Assembly (NCBI RefSeq): GCF_964656455.1
Contig: NC_135715.1
Location: 159,122,437 to 159,186,436 of the forward strand
Length of the DNA stretch: 64,000 nt
Source of the DNA: Halichoerus grypus
Taxonomy: Eukaryota; Chordata; Mammalia; Carnivora; Phocidae
Direction of reading: 5' to 3'
Under the pieces are notes generated by a model. It made no database searches. It worked only from the letters and a program-made list of their open reading frames with translations, and was not told where the DNA came from. Of this stretch, positions 45,810 through 56,860 are shown in pieces; position 1 is the first letter of the stretch; every line of letters starts with the position of its first letter. A program made the position numbers and the translations under genes.

Positions 45810-47289
45810 AGTCTTTTCATCATGGGTGTACTAGTGACCTTGGTCTCCAAATTAAAAAGCAGGAAACATGATCTGACTGGTATGAATATGCTTATGGGGA
45901 AAATAGCATAACATATTTGAAAACAGAAGTCTCTAGAAATATGAAAGATGTGTGGTTACTTGATGTCTAAGTGTACATACAAGACAAAAAAAAAAAAACA
46001 TAATGGGGCATAGAGAGGAGGAGAATAATAGAGGAAACCATTCTAAAATTAAAATGAAAAAACCCATTTTGCTTCACCTTGGGATGGTCCTGCTTTCTCC
46101 TGCTAACCCCAAATTCAACTTTCTCTCACGAGGAAAGCAGGAACAGCATATTAATGAGAGTTCAACTTCACATTCTTATGATCAGTGAGAATAGCCTAAT
46201 ATTCTGTTGGTCACATGGGGTCACCTTCCTGTGCTGTTTGTTTGTTTTAAATGCAGCAGAAAAGCTGCTTTGTCTACAGCTCTGGAGGTCACTGGTTCCA
46301 AGGGAGAAAGGCGAGGGAGATGGAAGGAGCCTGTCACGGGTTGCTTGGAAAGGTGCCTTTTCAGATGCGAAGGGCAGTTTAGCTTCCTAAACCTGATTAT
46401 AGGGGGTCATCCCTAGAACACGCCCTACTCTTGGTCCTGTGAAAGAGTTAATGTTTCTCCCAAGTATTGACTCAAAACAACAGAGTACCATAATGCAGAT
46501 GCCATGGCAACTTTTATGATTTGCCAGGTGATCCATTTTTCTTTGTAAGTTTAATGTTTTCAGTTCGATAGGTGATAACTCTGATTGGATTTATGCATCC
46601 AATAATCAACTGGGAAATAGTCCTGATTCAATAAGATACATTATACGGTTGCATCCATTTCAGTAAGTAATGTATCTGGATTCCTGTACACTACTAGGGA
46701 ATTCCTCAGATTTTTAGGACAGTATATCTATCGCAGAACAAACTATTGCTAGTAATATAAGCTGGCTAAGTTAGTCTAGTTTGCAGTAATGCAGTCATTT
46801 TGAGGTCTAATTCATGTGTACCGTTGGTAAAATCTGGTGAAATGAAGATGTTCATAGCCTTTGATCAAATGAAGGATGAATCAATAAGAGCAAATGCACT
46901 CTTCAATATTCCACTAGTAGTCTGACTAGTTATAGTTTATGTAATTTGGAGAAAACAAGCAGACGCAATAACCGCCTCAGTTAATGGGATGTTCACTTTA
47001 CAATCATTGGCATGGGAAGAAATGCTTTTAACCCCAATGGCACCTTTCCCACCCAACTGTGGTAGACAACATAGTGAAACCGTTACTACAACTCACAGCC
47101 TCTTGATTCCCTGTGAAAAGTTCAGACTGCCTCTGCTCTGAATAGAAACCATCCTTTTCAGAGAAATATACAGGCAGGTTCAAAATTTCAAAAGCCCATG
47201 TATCTTTTCTTTTACTTGGAATGTTAAAACTTGCACAATAGTGAGTCTATGCATGAGGATCCACTTTACTGTTCCTTTTTGGTTTTCTG
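45810..47289. other. Single-copy stretch; likely conserved non-coding block at 46430-47060
   Basis: No repeat signature is seen from 46430 to 47060. Words such as GATTGGATTTATGCATCCAA, CTTTGATCAAATGAAGG (TCF-like) and AGTTTATGTAATTTGG are typical of developmental enhancers. This is inference; no coding potential is visible. Confidence 0.35.
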
Positions 47290-47610
47290 AAAAAGAACAA
47301 GATTCTAATATTTATCAAGTACTTCTTACATGCCAAGCACTTTTTTTAAATTTTTTTTATTGTTATGTTAATCCCCATACATTACATCATTAGTTTTAGA
47401 TATAGTGTTCCATGATTCATTGTTTGTGCATAACACCCAGTGCTCCATGCAGTGCCAAGCACTTTTTAAGAGCCTTGCACGTGTTAACTCATTCAATTCT
47501 TATAGTGGTCCCATTAAGTGAGTGTTGTCGCCATCACCATTTTACAGCTGAGAGGTTAACTAACTCGTCTAGGGTCTCGTATATTTCACGTGTGCTGGAA
47601 TTTTAAGGTC
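47290..47610 (-). repeat. MIR SINE, antisense, split by an L1 fragment
   Basis: ATTTATCAAGTACTTCTTAC on the left and CACGTGTTAACTCATTCAAT, CACCATTTTACAGCTGAGAG on the right are antisense MIR text around the insertion at 47346-47452. Confidence 0.8.
47346..47452 (-). mobile_element. 5'-truncated carnivore L1 3' end, antisense
   Basis: Only the last ~107 bp are present: a T-rich tail, TTAATCCCCATACATTACAT, AGTGTTCCATGATTCATTG and AACACCCAGTGCTCCATGC. It is flanked by the perfect 15-bp duplication TGCCAAGCACTTTTT at 47331-47345 and 47453-47467. This is the end of the carnivoran L1 family and a likely young insertion. Confidence 0.92.
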
Positions 47611-47799
47611 TATTACCGGGGTCTCCAGGGGAAGCAGATACGCTAAGAACCTTAGAGTTGAACCACAAGCCGGAGCATGTTTCCTCTGAATGTGCCCCAC
47701 CTCCGCTCTCCTGCTTTACCCACCCTGCCTTAGTAACTGTTTTTGCCCTCTCATCTATTTTTTGATCAAATAATGTCTTTACTTTCCTCTCACAGTAAA

Positions 47800-48430
47800 G
47801 CACACCGATTGCAAGTGTAAAGTTTGATGAATTTTGACAAATGCATGCACTTGGAAACCAATATCCCAATCCAGTTATAGAACATTGCCATCTCCCTAGA
47901 AAATTCTTACCCTAGAAAATTCCCTTCAAAGTCTGCAACCACTCCCCTCGGACAACCCCTGCTCTGATTTATATCTCCATATATTACATTTGCCTGTTAC
48001 TGAATAGAGTGTAGGGGTCTACCTCCTTTCACTGAGTAGTCTTTTAGAGATTCATTCATGCTGTTGTGTATATCAGTAGTTTCTTCCTTTGTCTCGCTAA
48101 GTAGCATTCCATTGTGTGCATATGCTGTAACTGGTTTATCCATCTTTTTGTTGACGGACAATTTGATTGTTTCTAATTTTATGCTACAATAAATGATACT
48201 GAAATAAATATTCTTATTTCAATATTTTTCTGGACATGTTTTCATTTCCTTGGGGTAAATATCTAGGAATAGAATTGCTGGACCAAAAGGTAAATATATT
48301 GTGAACTTTATAGAAAACTGTCAAATAGTTTTCCAAAGTGATTGTATCATTTAACAGTTCCATCAGCCGTGTATGACAGATCCAGTTGCTCCGTATAATC
48401 CCCACACTTGGTATTACCATCACTTAAAAG
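47800..48430 (-). mobile_element. Old L1 3' region, antisense
   Basis: TTGATGAATTTTGACAAATG, TTTAGAGATTCATTCATGC, TATCAGTAGTTTCTTCCTTT, AGGAATAGAATTGCTGGACC and GTTTTCCAAAGTGATTGTAT follow the reverse strand of an old L1 3' end in order. Confidence 0.85.
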
Positions 48431-50892
48431 AAAGTAATTTAAAAATTCTTGACCACTTCTATCTCCTTAGTGTTGCAGTCCCACTTTTGAGTAGAATAAG
48501 TTGACTGTGGGCCATGTAAAAATAATGTTCACCCACTGCTTCCCTAAACTGATTTGAGATCCAAACCAAGAGTGAGGCAACTGCATTTCTCATATCTGCT
48601 TTGCTTGCTTCTCTCTGAAATTCTGGCAGAAAGATGTAAGTTATTGCCATCTTTAGAAGTCTTGAAAATTAACATAGTGGTTGAACAGTTTCTTATGCGT
48701 GGTTGTAAGAAGAAAGCCATTTAAGTTGGGCTAATTAAAGAGAAGTTTATTGTAAGGATACGGATGCATTTCAAGGTGCCCAACTTTAGCAAGTAGAGCC
48801 AAATTTTACAGAACCAAAAAGTGATCAGTACAATTCTCTTTCTTTTGCTCACTTTCTTTCTCTCCCTGTTTCTCTGTCCCCATGTGCTGTCTCTGCTGCA
48901 CCTGCTTCATGCTTTTGTCTTTTGAAAAATATACTATTACATCTGTCCCTAAAAATAGCAGCTTCCATCTCTGATTACAAATGGCATTCTAGTTTGCATA
49001 TCCAAAACCAAGAGAGAGAATGTGATGGCCTCAGATTCCGGGAGATTTCAACCTTGGTCTAATCAGCTCACACTGTCTGATAGGCAAGTACACATTGTTC
49101 TAGAGTTCCTTCTGGTCACAACTGGACATCCTCCCCAAGAGGAGCAAGTAGGCAGCGCGAAAATGATAGGTGGGTAGAATGGCAGTCATCTCCAATATAA
49201 GGTTTTGACAACCTGGGATTCATTTAATTTCTCAGTTACCAATTATCACTATCTTACCTTTAGCCTTGTAATTTGGGATAGGTTTACCAAATGATGAACT
49301 ACTCACCTATTCCCATCTGTCAAGAAAATGTTATTGTATATACACTTTTATTATAATTCCTTCTAAATTATATTTTATAGATGTTATGGAAAAATATATA
49401 AAGGGCTCATATCCTTCAATAATAATTCAGTCTATCTTAACACCGACTCTCAATACCTCACAACAGTGCTTTGTGAAGCCAAATAATAATTAACTATGTT
49501 TATTTTTGTTGCCAGTGTGAAGCTTTGATAAAAATCCTGAAAATGATCATTCTTAATGAAACCAGTAGGGAAATGATGCCTCGTATTTAATATATATGTT
49601 CTCTTTCTTGTATGGGACATTAAAATCATTTACTTAAAGATTATCATTGAACTTTTTGCTTTAAAAATAAAAATCCTCACATACTTGAAGTTAGAGAGAG
49701 ACTAAAGAGAATGACTTCAATTCCTAAAAGCAAGATTTTGGTAATTACCTTTTAGTGCTAAAATATTACCATAAAATTATCATATAATCTTTCTTAATTT
49801 CTCTCTCTCTCTCTCTCTGTCTCACACACACATACACATGCACACATATACACACACGTACACAGAATTACAGATATCATAGACATTTGACAATTGGCTC
49901 TTAAGAAAAGTATATATATTTAAGGATTCTCAGTTATCTGGGTATGAACTACCCATTTGTAATTATTTGTGGCAAATGGCTAATCCTGGGTTAATGCACC
50001 ACTGTCAACCAGCATACCTGGGCCATTCCTACCATTATAAATTAGTGTGTGGTCAGGGATAGCACATGAATTTGATCATTAACCTAGGGAATATGCAATT
50101 AGAAAGACCTAGCTGCAAGAAAAGGAAATAATTGACTGTGCTAAAGAGCAATGTGTTTTTGAATGATCTACTGTTGGCATTATCTCCATCTTGGCTACCC
50201 CCCTCCACTAATGTGGCTGACTGGGGGGAGTGAATCGCTGACAACAGTTCCTAAAACCAGTCAAATCTGTTCTTCATGGCCTGCTTCTGTGCATATCTTA
50301 AGCACTATAGATTTAAAAATCGTATTTCCTAAAAAATTGAGTATCAAAATTTTCTTAAATTTACAAAACTGATTTATTATCCTAACAAAGAAAGCTTCTC
50401 CCACAGGAGAAGATGTCCTTCTAGTTAGTACCTTTCCAAGTTTCTAGTTTGAGTAGAGAGTGGGATAACTATCCCACAGTAGAGAGTGGGATAACTATGC
50501 AAGGAAAAAAAGGAGGAAAGCAGATATGTTTGCACAGCCTCTGTAATTGCTTATACTCTGGCTTTTCTTAGATTTCTTGGTGAAAAGAATTCACTTTGAT
50601 CAAGTTCTTCAAAGCTTCCAATTACCTACAGGATAAGTATAACAGATACCAATTTACACTGATCATAATTTAGAGACTCTAAGTACTATACTATAGAATG
50701 AATGAGAATAATTAATATTAATATTACATATTTATAGTGCCTCAGTTTTCAGAGTGCTTTCATATACATTATTGAATTTAATTTCCAAACTCTTCTTTGT
50801 GATAGTCCAAGAACATAAGGATAATATGAAAACGTACCGCTGATTTACCAATAAGCATGCACTTTGGCCTTTTTGCCAATACTCCATTTCCT
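48431..50892. other. Mostly single-copy AT-rich stretch, no gene seen
   Basis: Holds a CT/CA microsatellite at 49799-49865 and a 20-bp phrase repeated in tandem at about 50455-50496 (AGAGAGTGGGATAACTAT occurs twice). No splice-bounded ORF. Confidence 0.4.
49799..49865. repeat. (CT)n-(CA)n compound microsatellite
   Basis: A CTCTCTCTCTCTCT run, TGTCTCACACACACA and further ACACA blocks with ATAC interruptions. Confidence 0.9.
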
Positions 50893-50906
50893 CTCCAGCC
50901 AGTCTT

Positions 50907-51106
50907 TTTTTTTTTTTTTTTAATTTTTTAAAAAAAGATTTGTTTGTTTATTTTAGAGAGAGAAAGAGAGCAGAGGGAAAGAATCTCAAGTAGACTCCCT
51001 GCCAAGTGCACAGCCCGACTTGGGGCTAGATCTCATGACCCTGAGATCATGACCTGATCCGAAATCAAGAGTTGGACGCTCAACCGACTGAGCCACCCTG
51101 GTGCCC
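50907..51106 (-). mobile_element. Older CanSINE, antisense
   Basis: T run, AAAAGATTTGTTTGTTTATT, AG-rich body and a head ending GAGCCACCCTGGTGCCC. The duplication CTCCAGCCAGTCTT lies at 50893-50906 and 51107-51120 without mismatch. Confidence 0.95.
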
Positions 51107-52792
51107 CTCCAGCCAGTCTTGTCACTGCTACCTGATTAACCTTCCTAAAGAACACCTTTCATCACTTCTCTCTTCTGCTCCTCATCACCTTTCCTGGAAG
51201 GAAAAGTCTAGACTCCTTTACCTGGCATTCAACCTGCTCCATCTTTTTAGTCTTATTTCTCCCTCAGCCTCCTCCACTGACCCTCAGTTTTAGTCCAGGT
51301 GGCCATTTCCCAGTATGAGCACTGATTGGGTAGTTTCTTTTTACCAAAACTTCCTCCTTCCCTTTTCTATCCCCTCAATCATTCCTAATAGTTTTGGATT
51401 AGTATGTTTTGATATTATTCTGAGTCTTATAAGTCGGTACTCTTAAAGCTTTTAATAGTTTATAGATCTCACCATTATCAAATAATCCTTTCCTTTTATT
51501 TAATGCTTTTCAACTTGAATTTTATTGTTCAAAAATCATATTGCCATCCCTGCTTTGTTTGGTTTGGTTTGGTGTAATTTTCCCAGCTCTTTGTTTTCAA
51601 AAATTTAACTGATTTTATTTTAAGGTGTTCTTTCCTCTCTTGCCTTCACTTTCACTGTTGCTCCCATTCTCCCCTTGCTTTAACATAATTTAAGACAGAA
51701 GAATCTCTTTTTAATTGAGGGATTTAACCCATTCACATTTATTGAGATAATTGTATGCTTGGTTGAAACAGTAAATACTTGCACAGCCCTCAGGACAGTC
51801 CCTAAGACAATGCAGGTGATGGGTGTTTGCTAAATCTATTCATTAGTCCTATTCCTGCCTTCTTGGGTTGTGTTTTCTACTTGCAAGGCTTTCTTTACTT
51901 TGGTCTTGCTTATTTTTGTGTGTGTGTCCTTGTTTTTCCCTTTTGTTAATAAAGTTTTCTTTTTCTCCCCATGGTATCTGAAAGTTCTAAATCTTGCTTT
52001 TATTGTCCAGTAATCTTAGGTTTTTAATAACCACATTTAAATTTACATTTTCCCTCGAAATTGATATTTAATCCATATCTAAAATCTTACTCCCCTCAAA
52101 ACTAGGCAAATCTTTTCACTTTATTGTTCAGGATTCTTAGTTTTTTTAATAACCGTATTTAAATTTACATTTTCTTTTGAAATTGATATTTAATCTATAT
52201 CTAAAATCTCACTCCCCTCAAACTAGGCAAATCTTTTCACTTAATTTCTCTACCCCATTCCTTTCCCCAGGTTTCACTGAAATTACTCTGAATTTTAAAT
52301 TTTAAGTATTCTGAATTATTTTACATTATGCTTATCTTTTCTTAAAAATTGTAGTGTGTGTTGTAGACACATTATCAACAATTATTTAACTTTAATTAAA
52401 AAATCTTTTAGTATCTGTTTTTTCCTTGAATTGCACTTCTTTTTTTAAATGAATTTTTCAGTTTGCCCTATTTCATCTCCTAATAATTGCTCTAGGAAGG
52501 TTTCATAAGCGGTAAGTGGAGAAATTGCATGTCCAAACTAGCCCTCCTTCCACATGTGAATGCCAGTTTTGCTCAAGAAAGGATTCTAGACTCAAAATAA
52601 TACCCTTCATAACTTTGAAGGCATCACTCCATTGTTTTTTTTTAGCATCCTGTACTGCAGGTAAGATGTCAATATGATTCCTATGCTTTGGTAGGTAATC
52701 TATTTTTTCTGTGTTGTGGTTTTAGGATTCTCTCTTTAATCTTAGACTTCAGAAAATTCAATATGAGGTGTCTAGGTTTGATTTTTTTTTTC

Positions 52793-52996
52793 TTTTTTTT
52801 TTTTTTTTTAAAGATTTTATTTATTTATTTGACAGAGAGAGACACAGCGAGAGAGGGAACACAAGCAGGGGGAGTGGGAGAGGGAGAAGCAGGCTCCCGC
52901 GGAGCAGAGAGCCCGATGCGGGGCTCGATCCCAGGACCCTGGGATCGTGACCTGAGCGAAGGCAGACGCTTAACGACTGAGCCACCCAGGCGCCCC
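52793..52996 (-). mobile_element. CanSINE (variant A), antisense, nested in L1
   Basis: T run with one C, AAAGATTTTATTTATTTATT, GAGAGACACAGCGAGAGAGG, and a head ending GCCACCCAGGCGCCC. The duplication TGATTTTTTTTTT flanks it at about 52779 and 52997. Confidence 0.95.
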
Positions 52997-53084
52997 TGAT
53001 TTTTTTTTTTAATTATTCCTGCTCAGCACTCAATGAGTTCTTTCAATCTGAAGACTTTTAAGTTCAGTGAAATTTTACATAATT

Positions 53085-53961
53085 TTTCTTCTTAAAAATG
53101 TCTGTTTAAATGAAAAAGCAATATGTAATATATTTTGTTTTGCTTCAAAATTTTTCATTTTATCAAAATACACATAACATAAAATTTACCATTTTGACTA
53201 TTTTTAAGTGTACAATCCAGTGGCATTAAGTACACTCAAATTATGGTGTAACCATCACCACCATCCATTTCCATAACTTTCTCATCTTCCAAAACCAAAA
53301 TCTGTAACCATTCAGCAATATTCCCCATTCCCCCCTTCCTCCAACCCCTGGTAATCACTACTTTACTTTCTGTCTCTACCAGTTTTACTACTCTAAGTAC
53401 CTCATTAAGTGGAATCATACAATAGTTGTCCTTTTGTGCCTGGCTTATTTCATTTAAGCATAATGTTTTCAAAGTTTTTCCATGTTGACGTATGTATCAG
53501 TATTTCATTCCTTTTTATGGCTAATAGTCCTATGGATATACCACATCTTGTTTATCCATTTATCCACTAATGGACATTTGGGTTGTTTCCACTTTTTGTC
53601 TATTGTAAATAATGCTGTTATGAATAACAATGTTCAAATATCTGTTGGAGTCCTTGCTTTCAGTCTTTTGGATATGTACCTAAAAGTGGAATTCCTGGAT
53701 CATATGATAATTCTATGTTTAATTTTTTTGAGGAAACACTATACTGTTATCTACAGCAGCTCTACCATTTACCTTCCCACTAACAATGTGCAAAGGTTCC
53801 AGTTTCTCCATATCCTTGCCAATGTTTGTCATTTTCTTTTCTTTTCTTTCTTTCTTTCTTTTTTTTTATAATAGCTATCTTAGTGGGTTGAAGTGATATC
53901 TAACGGTGGTTTTGATTTGCAATTCCCTAATAATTGGTGATGTTGAACATTTTTTATGTGC
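53085..53961 (-). mobile_element. Second L1 3' end nested in the older L1, antisense
   Basis: ATACACATAACATAAAATTT, CAACCCCTGGTAATCACTAC, TTAAGTGGAATCATACAATA, TTGGGTTGTTTCCACTTTTT, GTGGAATTCCTGGATCATAT and TTGATTTGCAATTCCCTAAT are the reverse of an L1MA/L1MB-type 3' end. The duplication TTACATAATT lies at 53075-53084 and 53962-53971. The host L1 text resumes on the far side. Confidence 0.88.
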
Positions 53962-54410
53962 TTACATAATTATTTATTTGATAATTTCCTCTTGGTTTTC
54001 TCCCCTTCTGGAACTCCAATTAGACAAATGTTGGATCTCCTGTAACTATCTTTCCTGTCTCTTAATTTTGCACCTATTTTCATCTCATTATTTTTTATTG
54101 CATCCTGAGAGATTTCCTTGGCCAGATATTTTAATTTACTACTTTTATCTTCTGCTATGTAAATTCTGTTATTTGAGCCATCTGTTGTTTATTTTGGTGA
54201 CCATATTTTTAATTTCCAAGGATTCTGATAAATCTGCTCTTCTTTTGGATGTGACATGCTCTTGACTCTCTTTTGTTTCTTCTATTAACTTTGTTTCATC
54301 AGGAAGTAGTTCTTTTACTCCTGGAGTTGGCTCCCTCTCTTTTATGTCCTTCATTTTCTTCAAAGGATTGATGATTGTTGGCTGTATATTCATATTTATT
54401 AATGTTCTAT

Positions 54411-55730
54411 GTTGATCTGGCTATGTAGCTGAAGTGCATTTCCTCAGCCCAAGTGAAAATCCTTGTTTCTCTGGCATTGACAGGTTCTGAACATTGCAAA
54501 CTTTCTTTTGGCAGTTGATAAGTGAAGTTGAGGGAAAGATGTACAAGTTGCTTGTTTTCTTTCCACTGGGGATCACATAGTGATCATACATTATCTAAGG
54601 AGCTCCATGCTTTTCTGGTCCCAACAACTACCATGGGAATACTCTGTATCAGATTTTTCATTTGTTTGGGCAGTGGAAGAGTGTATCCTGGGACAAACAA
54701 CAGAGCCAGCAACTGAGAGCAGGGGACTGGTGCAGGAGTTCTGCAGGCTTTAATTATTTACCCAACCTACCTCTCCATAGCCAGTTCTTCTTTTTAAATC
54801 CTACTATCCTTGATCTTGGGATTCCAAGGTTCTTTTGGGAAACTTCTTTCCTTCCTTCCTTTTAAAATTTGTTTTCCTATTTTCTCTCTCTCTTTTCTCA
54901 TTTTCTTTTTTTCTTAGGGAGAGTGCTCCTCTCTTTCAACTACATGGAGTTTCAGATTCTTCAGCTTTAGGGGGATTTCCCATTTGCTTTATATCCTCCA
55001 GAAATTCTTCACTTGCTTGAAGGTACCCATCTCAGTTTTTCAGAACTACAGGGGTTTGTTCTTCCTTTGACATTATTTATGACATCCTGATGGGACTTGG
55101 AAAAGAAAAAGAGACAAGTATATGTATTTAGGTAGGGAAATTCCATCCGAAATTGTCAGTTTAAACTTCATCTGCACACTTTTAAGTCATAGTCATAGTT
55201 CAAATCATAGTTCTTCCCAAAAAACCCTTCCTTACCACTTGGGCCCACAGTTTTCCCTCCCACATGAGCCTACACACAGTAGTTGTAACAAAGATAAAAA
55301 TATTAAAATATTAAAATCTAAGCTAACCATAACCATTTCTGCCCCCATCCTAACTCTCGAGGATGGGTAGTAAGATTAATATCCCTGGGAGAGGGGGATA
55401 TTTATACTGGTCCAGTTCTTTTGTAGAGACCAGTGAGGAAGTCGATGACTTATTGTCCCACAGCTAGAGAGTCTTTGGATGTGCCAAGGGGGACCTGGGG
55501 CTGAGTTAAGGAGAACTGAACTGCACTGCATAATAACATGTGACAAATTATTGGCAAGGAGTTAGAGAAGGAGTGGGCTAAAATGTGTTGCAAAATGCTG
55601 GGGCTTGAATTGTTGGAAATAGCTGAAGGACTTTTAAAAAATATAGAAATCAAACACTTTTTTCTAAACCAGTAATCTCTTCTGTGATGTGAGTCCCCTC
55701 ATTTTTCCAAAGTTTGAGTAGTTTGCTATG
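54411..55730. other. Stretch without a gene
   Basis: Probably further L1-derived and single-copy DNA with CT-rich tracts near 54880. The short ORFs between 54522 and 55653 have no recognisable domain. Confidence 0.4.
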
Positions 55731-56193
55731 CAGTAGTGCCCCCCTTATCTGCGGTTTTGTTTTCCATGATTTCAGTTACCCACTGTCAACTGTAGTGTAA
55801 AACAGATGATCCTCCTTCTAACATACCATCAGATGGTCAATAGGAGTCTAATGTTATGTCACAATGACTATGTCACTCTCCTCACTTCATCTCATCCTGT
55901 AGGCATTATCTTACATCATCACAAGAAGAGTGAGTACAGTACAATTAGGCATTTTAAGAAAGAGAGAGACCATATTCATATAACTTTTATTATAGTATAT
56001 TGTTATAATTTTTCTATTGTATTATTAGTTATTATTGTGAATCTCTTACTATGCCTAATTTATAAATTAAACTTTATCATAGGTATATATGTATAGGAAA
56101 AAACATAGTATCTAAAGGGCTCAGTATTATCCGTAGTTTCAGGCATCCACTGTGGGTCTTGGAATGTACCCTTGGATAAGGGGGTCTACTACA
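55731..56193. mobile_element. Tigger-like (pogo) non-autonomous DNA transposon
   Basis: The left end CAGTAGTGCCCCCCTTATCT and the right end GGATAAGGGGGTCTACTAC are imperfect inverted repeats of the Tigger type. The inner text TTTATAAATTAAACTTTATC, GTTTCAGGCATCCACTGTGG and TCTTGGAATGTACCC is typical of Tigger/MER2 elements. It has no transposase frame. Confidence 0.82.
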
Positions 56194-56717
56194 CTCAGAT
56201 ATGCCTTTTTTTTTTTTTTTTTTTTTAAGTAGGAGTATTGCTGGTTTGGTATAGAGCAGAGAAAAGGCAGCAATTTGGGCGCAGAAATAAAAGTGAAAAT
56301 AAGATTCCAGGGGTAGCGGATACTAAGATTCAAAAGTGACCTTGAATACGGAAGCCTCTGGATTCTTCAGGAAACTGAGAGGAAAAGGAATGTGTCGTTT
56401 CCATTGACATCTGGGTTACATATTTGTTATTTAAGCTTTCACTTAATTGTGTGCGCATATCTTCATTACAAATTCCTTAGGTGTAGGAAGTTGTACTTTT
56501 TGTTGGGTGTATCTGTCTTATTACTACCCACAAAGCTAGCACTGCAGTGTGCGCATAATATGCTTTCATTAAACAGCATTTAAATCACTGAACAAATTGA
56601 GTTTCCACTGATCTATTCACATTCCTACTTATTTTTTTGAGAAAAAAAGATAAAAAGACCTATTCTTGTGGTTGGGGTAAGAGGTAAGGCTTAAAGGCAG
56701 ACTGGCTTCTTTAAGGA
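56194..56717. other. Stretch without a gene
   Basis: A T20 run at 56207-56226 begins it. Text near 56430-56590 may be a weak L2 remnant. No coding evidence. Confidence 0.35.
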
Positions 56718-56731
56718 TTAAATCCATAACA

Positions 56732-56846
56732 GGGGCACCGGGCTGGCTCGGTTGGTAAAGCATGCATCTCTTGATCTCAGGGTTATGAGTTCAAGCCCCA
56801 GGTGTGGAGACTACTTTAAAAAATCAAATAAATAAATAAATAATTG
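56732..56846 (+). mobile_element. Short older CanSINE
   Basis: Head GGGGCACCGGGCTGGCTCGG, TTATGAGTTCAAGCCCCAGG and a (TAAA)n tail. The perfect 14-bp duplication TTAAATCCATAACA lies at 56718-56731 and 56847-56860. Confidence 0.93.
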
Positions 56847-56860
56847 TTAAATCCATAACA

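Larger units (their letters stand above)
51520..54410 (-). mobile_element. Old L1 (L1M/HAL1-like), antisense, with nested insertions
   Basis: TTAACCCATTCACATTTATT, AAGAAAGGATTCTAGACTC, GAAGGCATCACTCCATTG, AGGATTCTCTCTTTAATC, ATGAGGTGTCTAGGTTTGAT and, after the nested insertion, TCTCCCCTTCTGGAACTCCA follow the reverse strand of the same L1 region that occurs in sense at 7610-8180. It is broken by a CanSINE (52793-52996) and a second L1 (53085-53961). Within it, about 52015-52105 and 52132-52225 are a near tandem duplicate. Confidence 0.75.

Noticed and set aside
52688..52999. ORFs with ERERHSERGNTSRG-type peptides here and at several other places
   Set aside because: These are translations of antisense CanSINE copies. 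The same peptide recurs at every such SINE.
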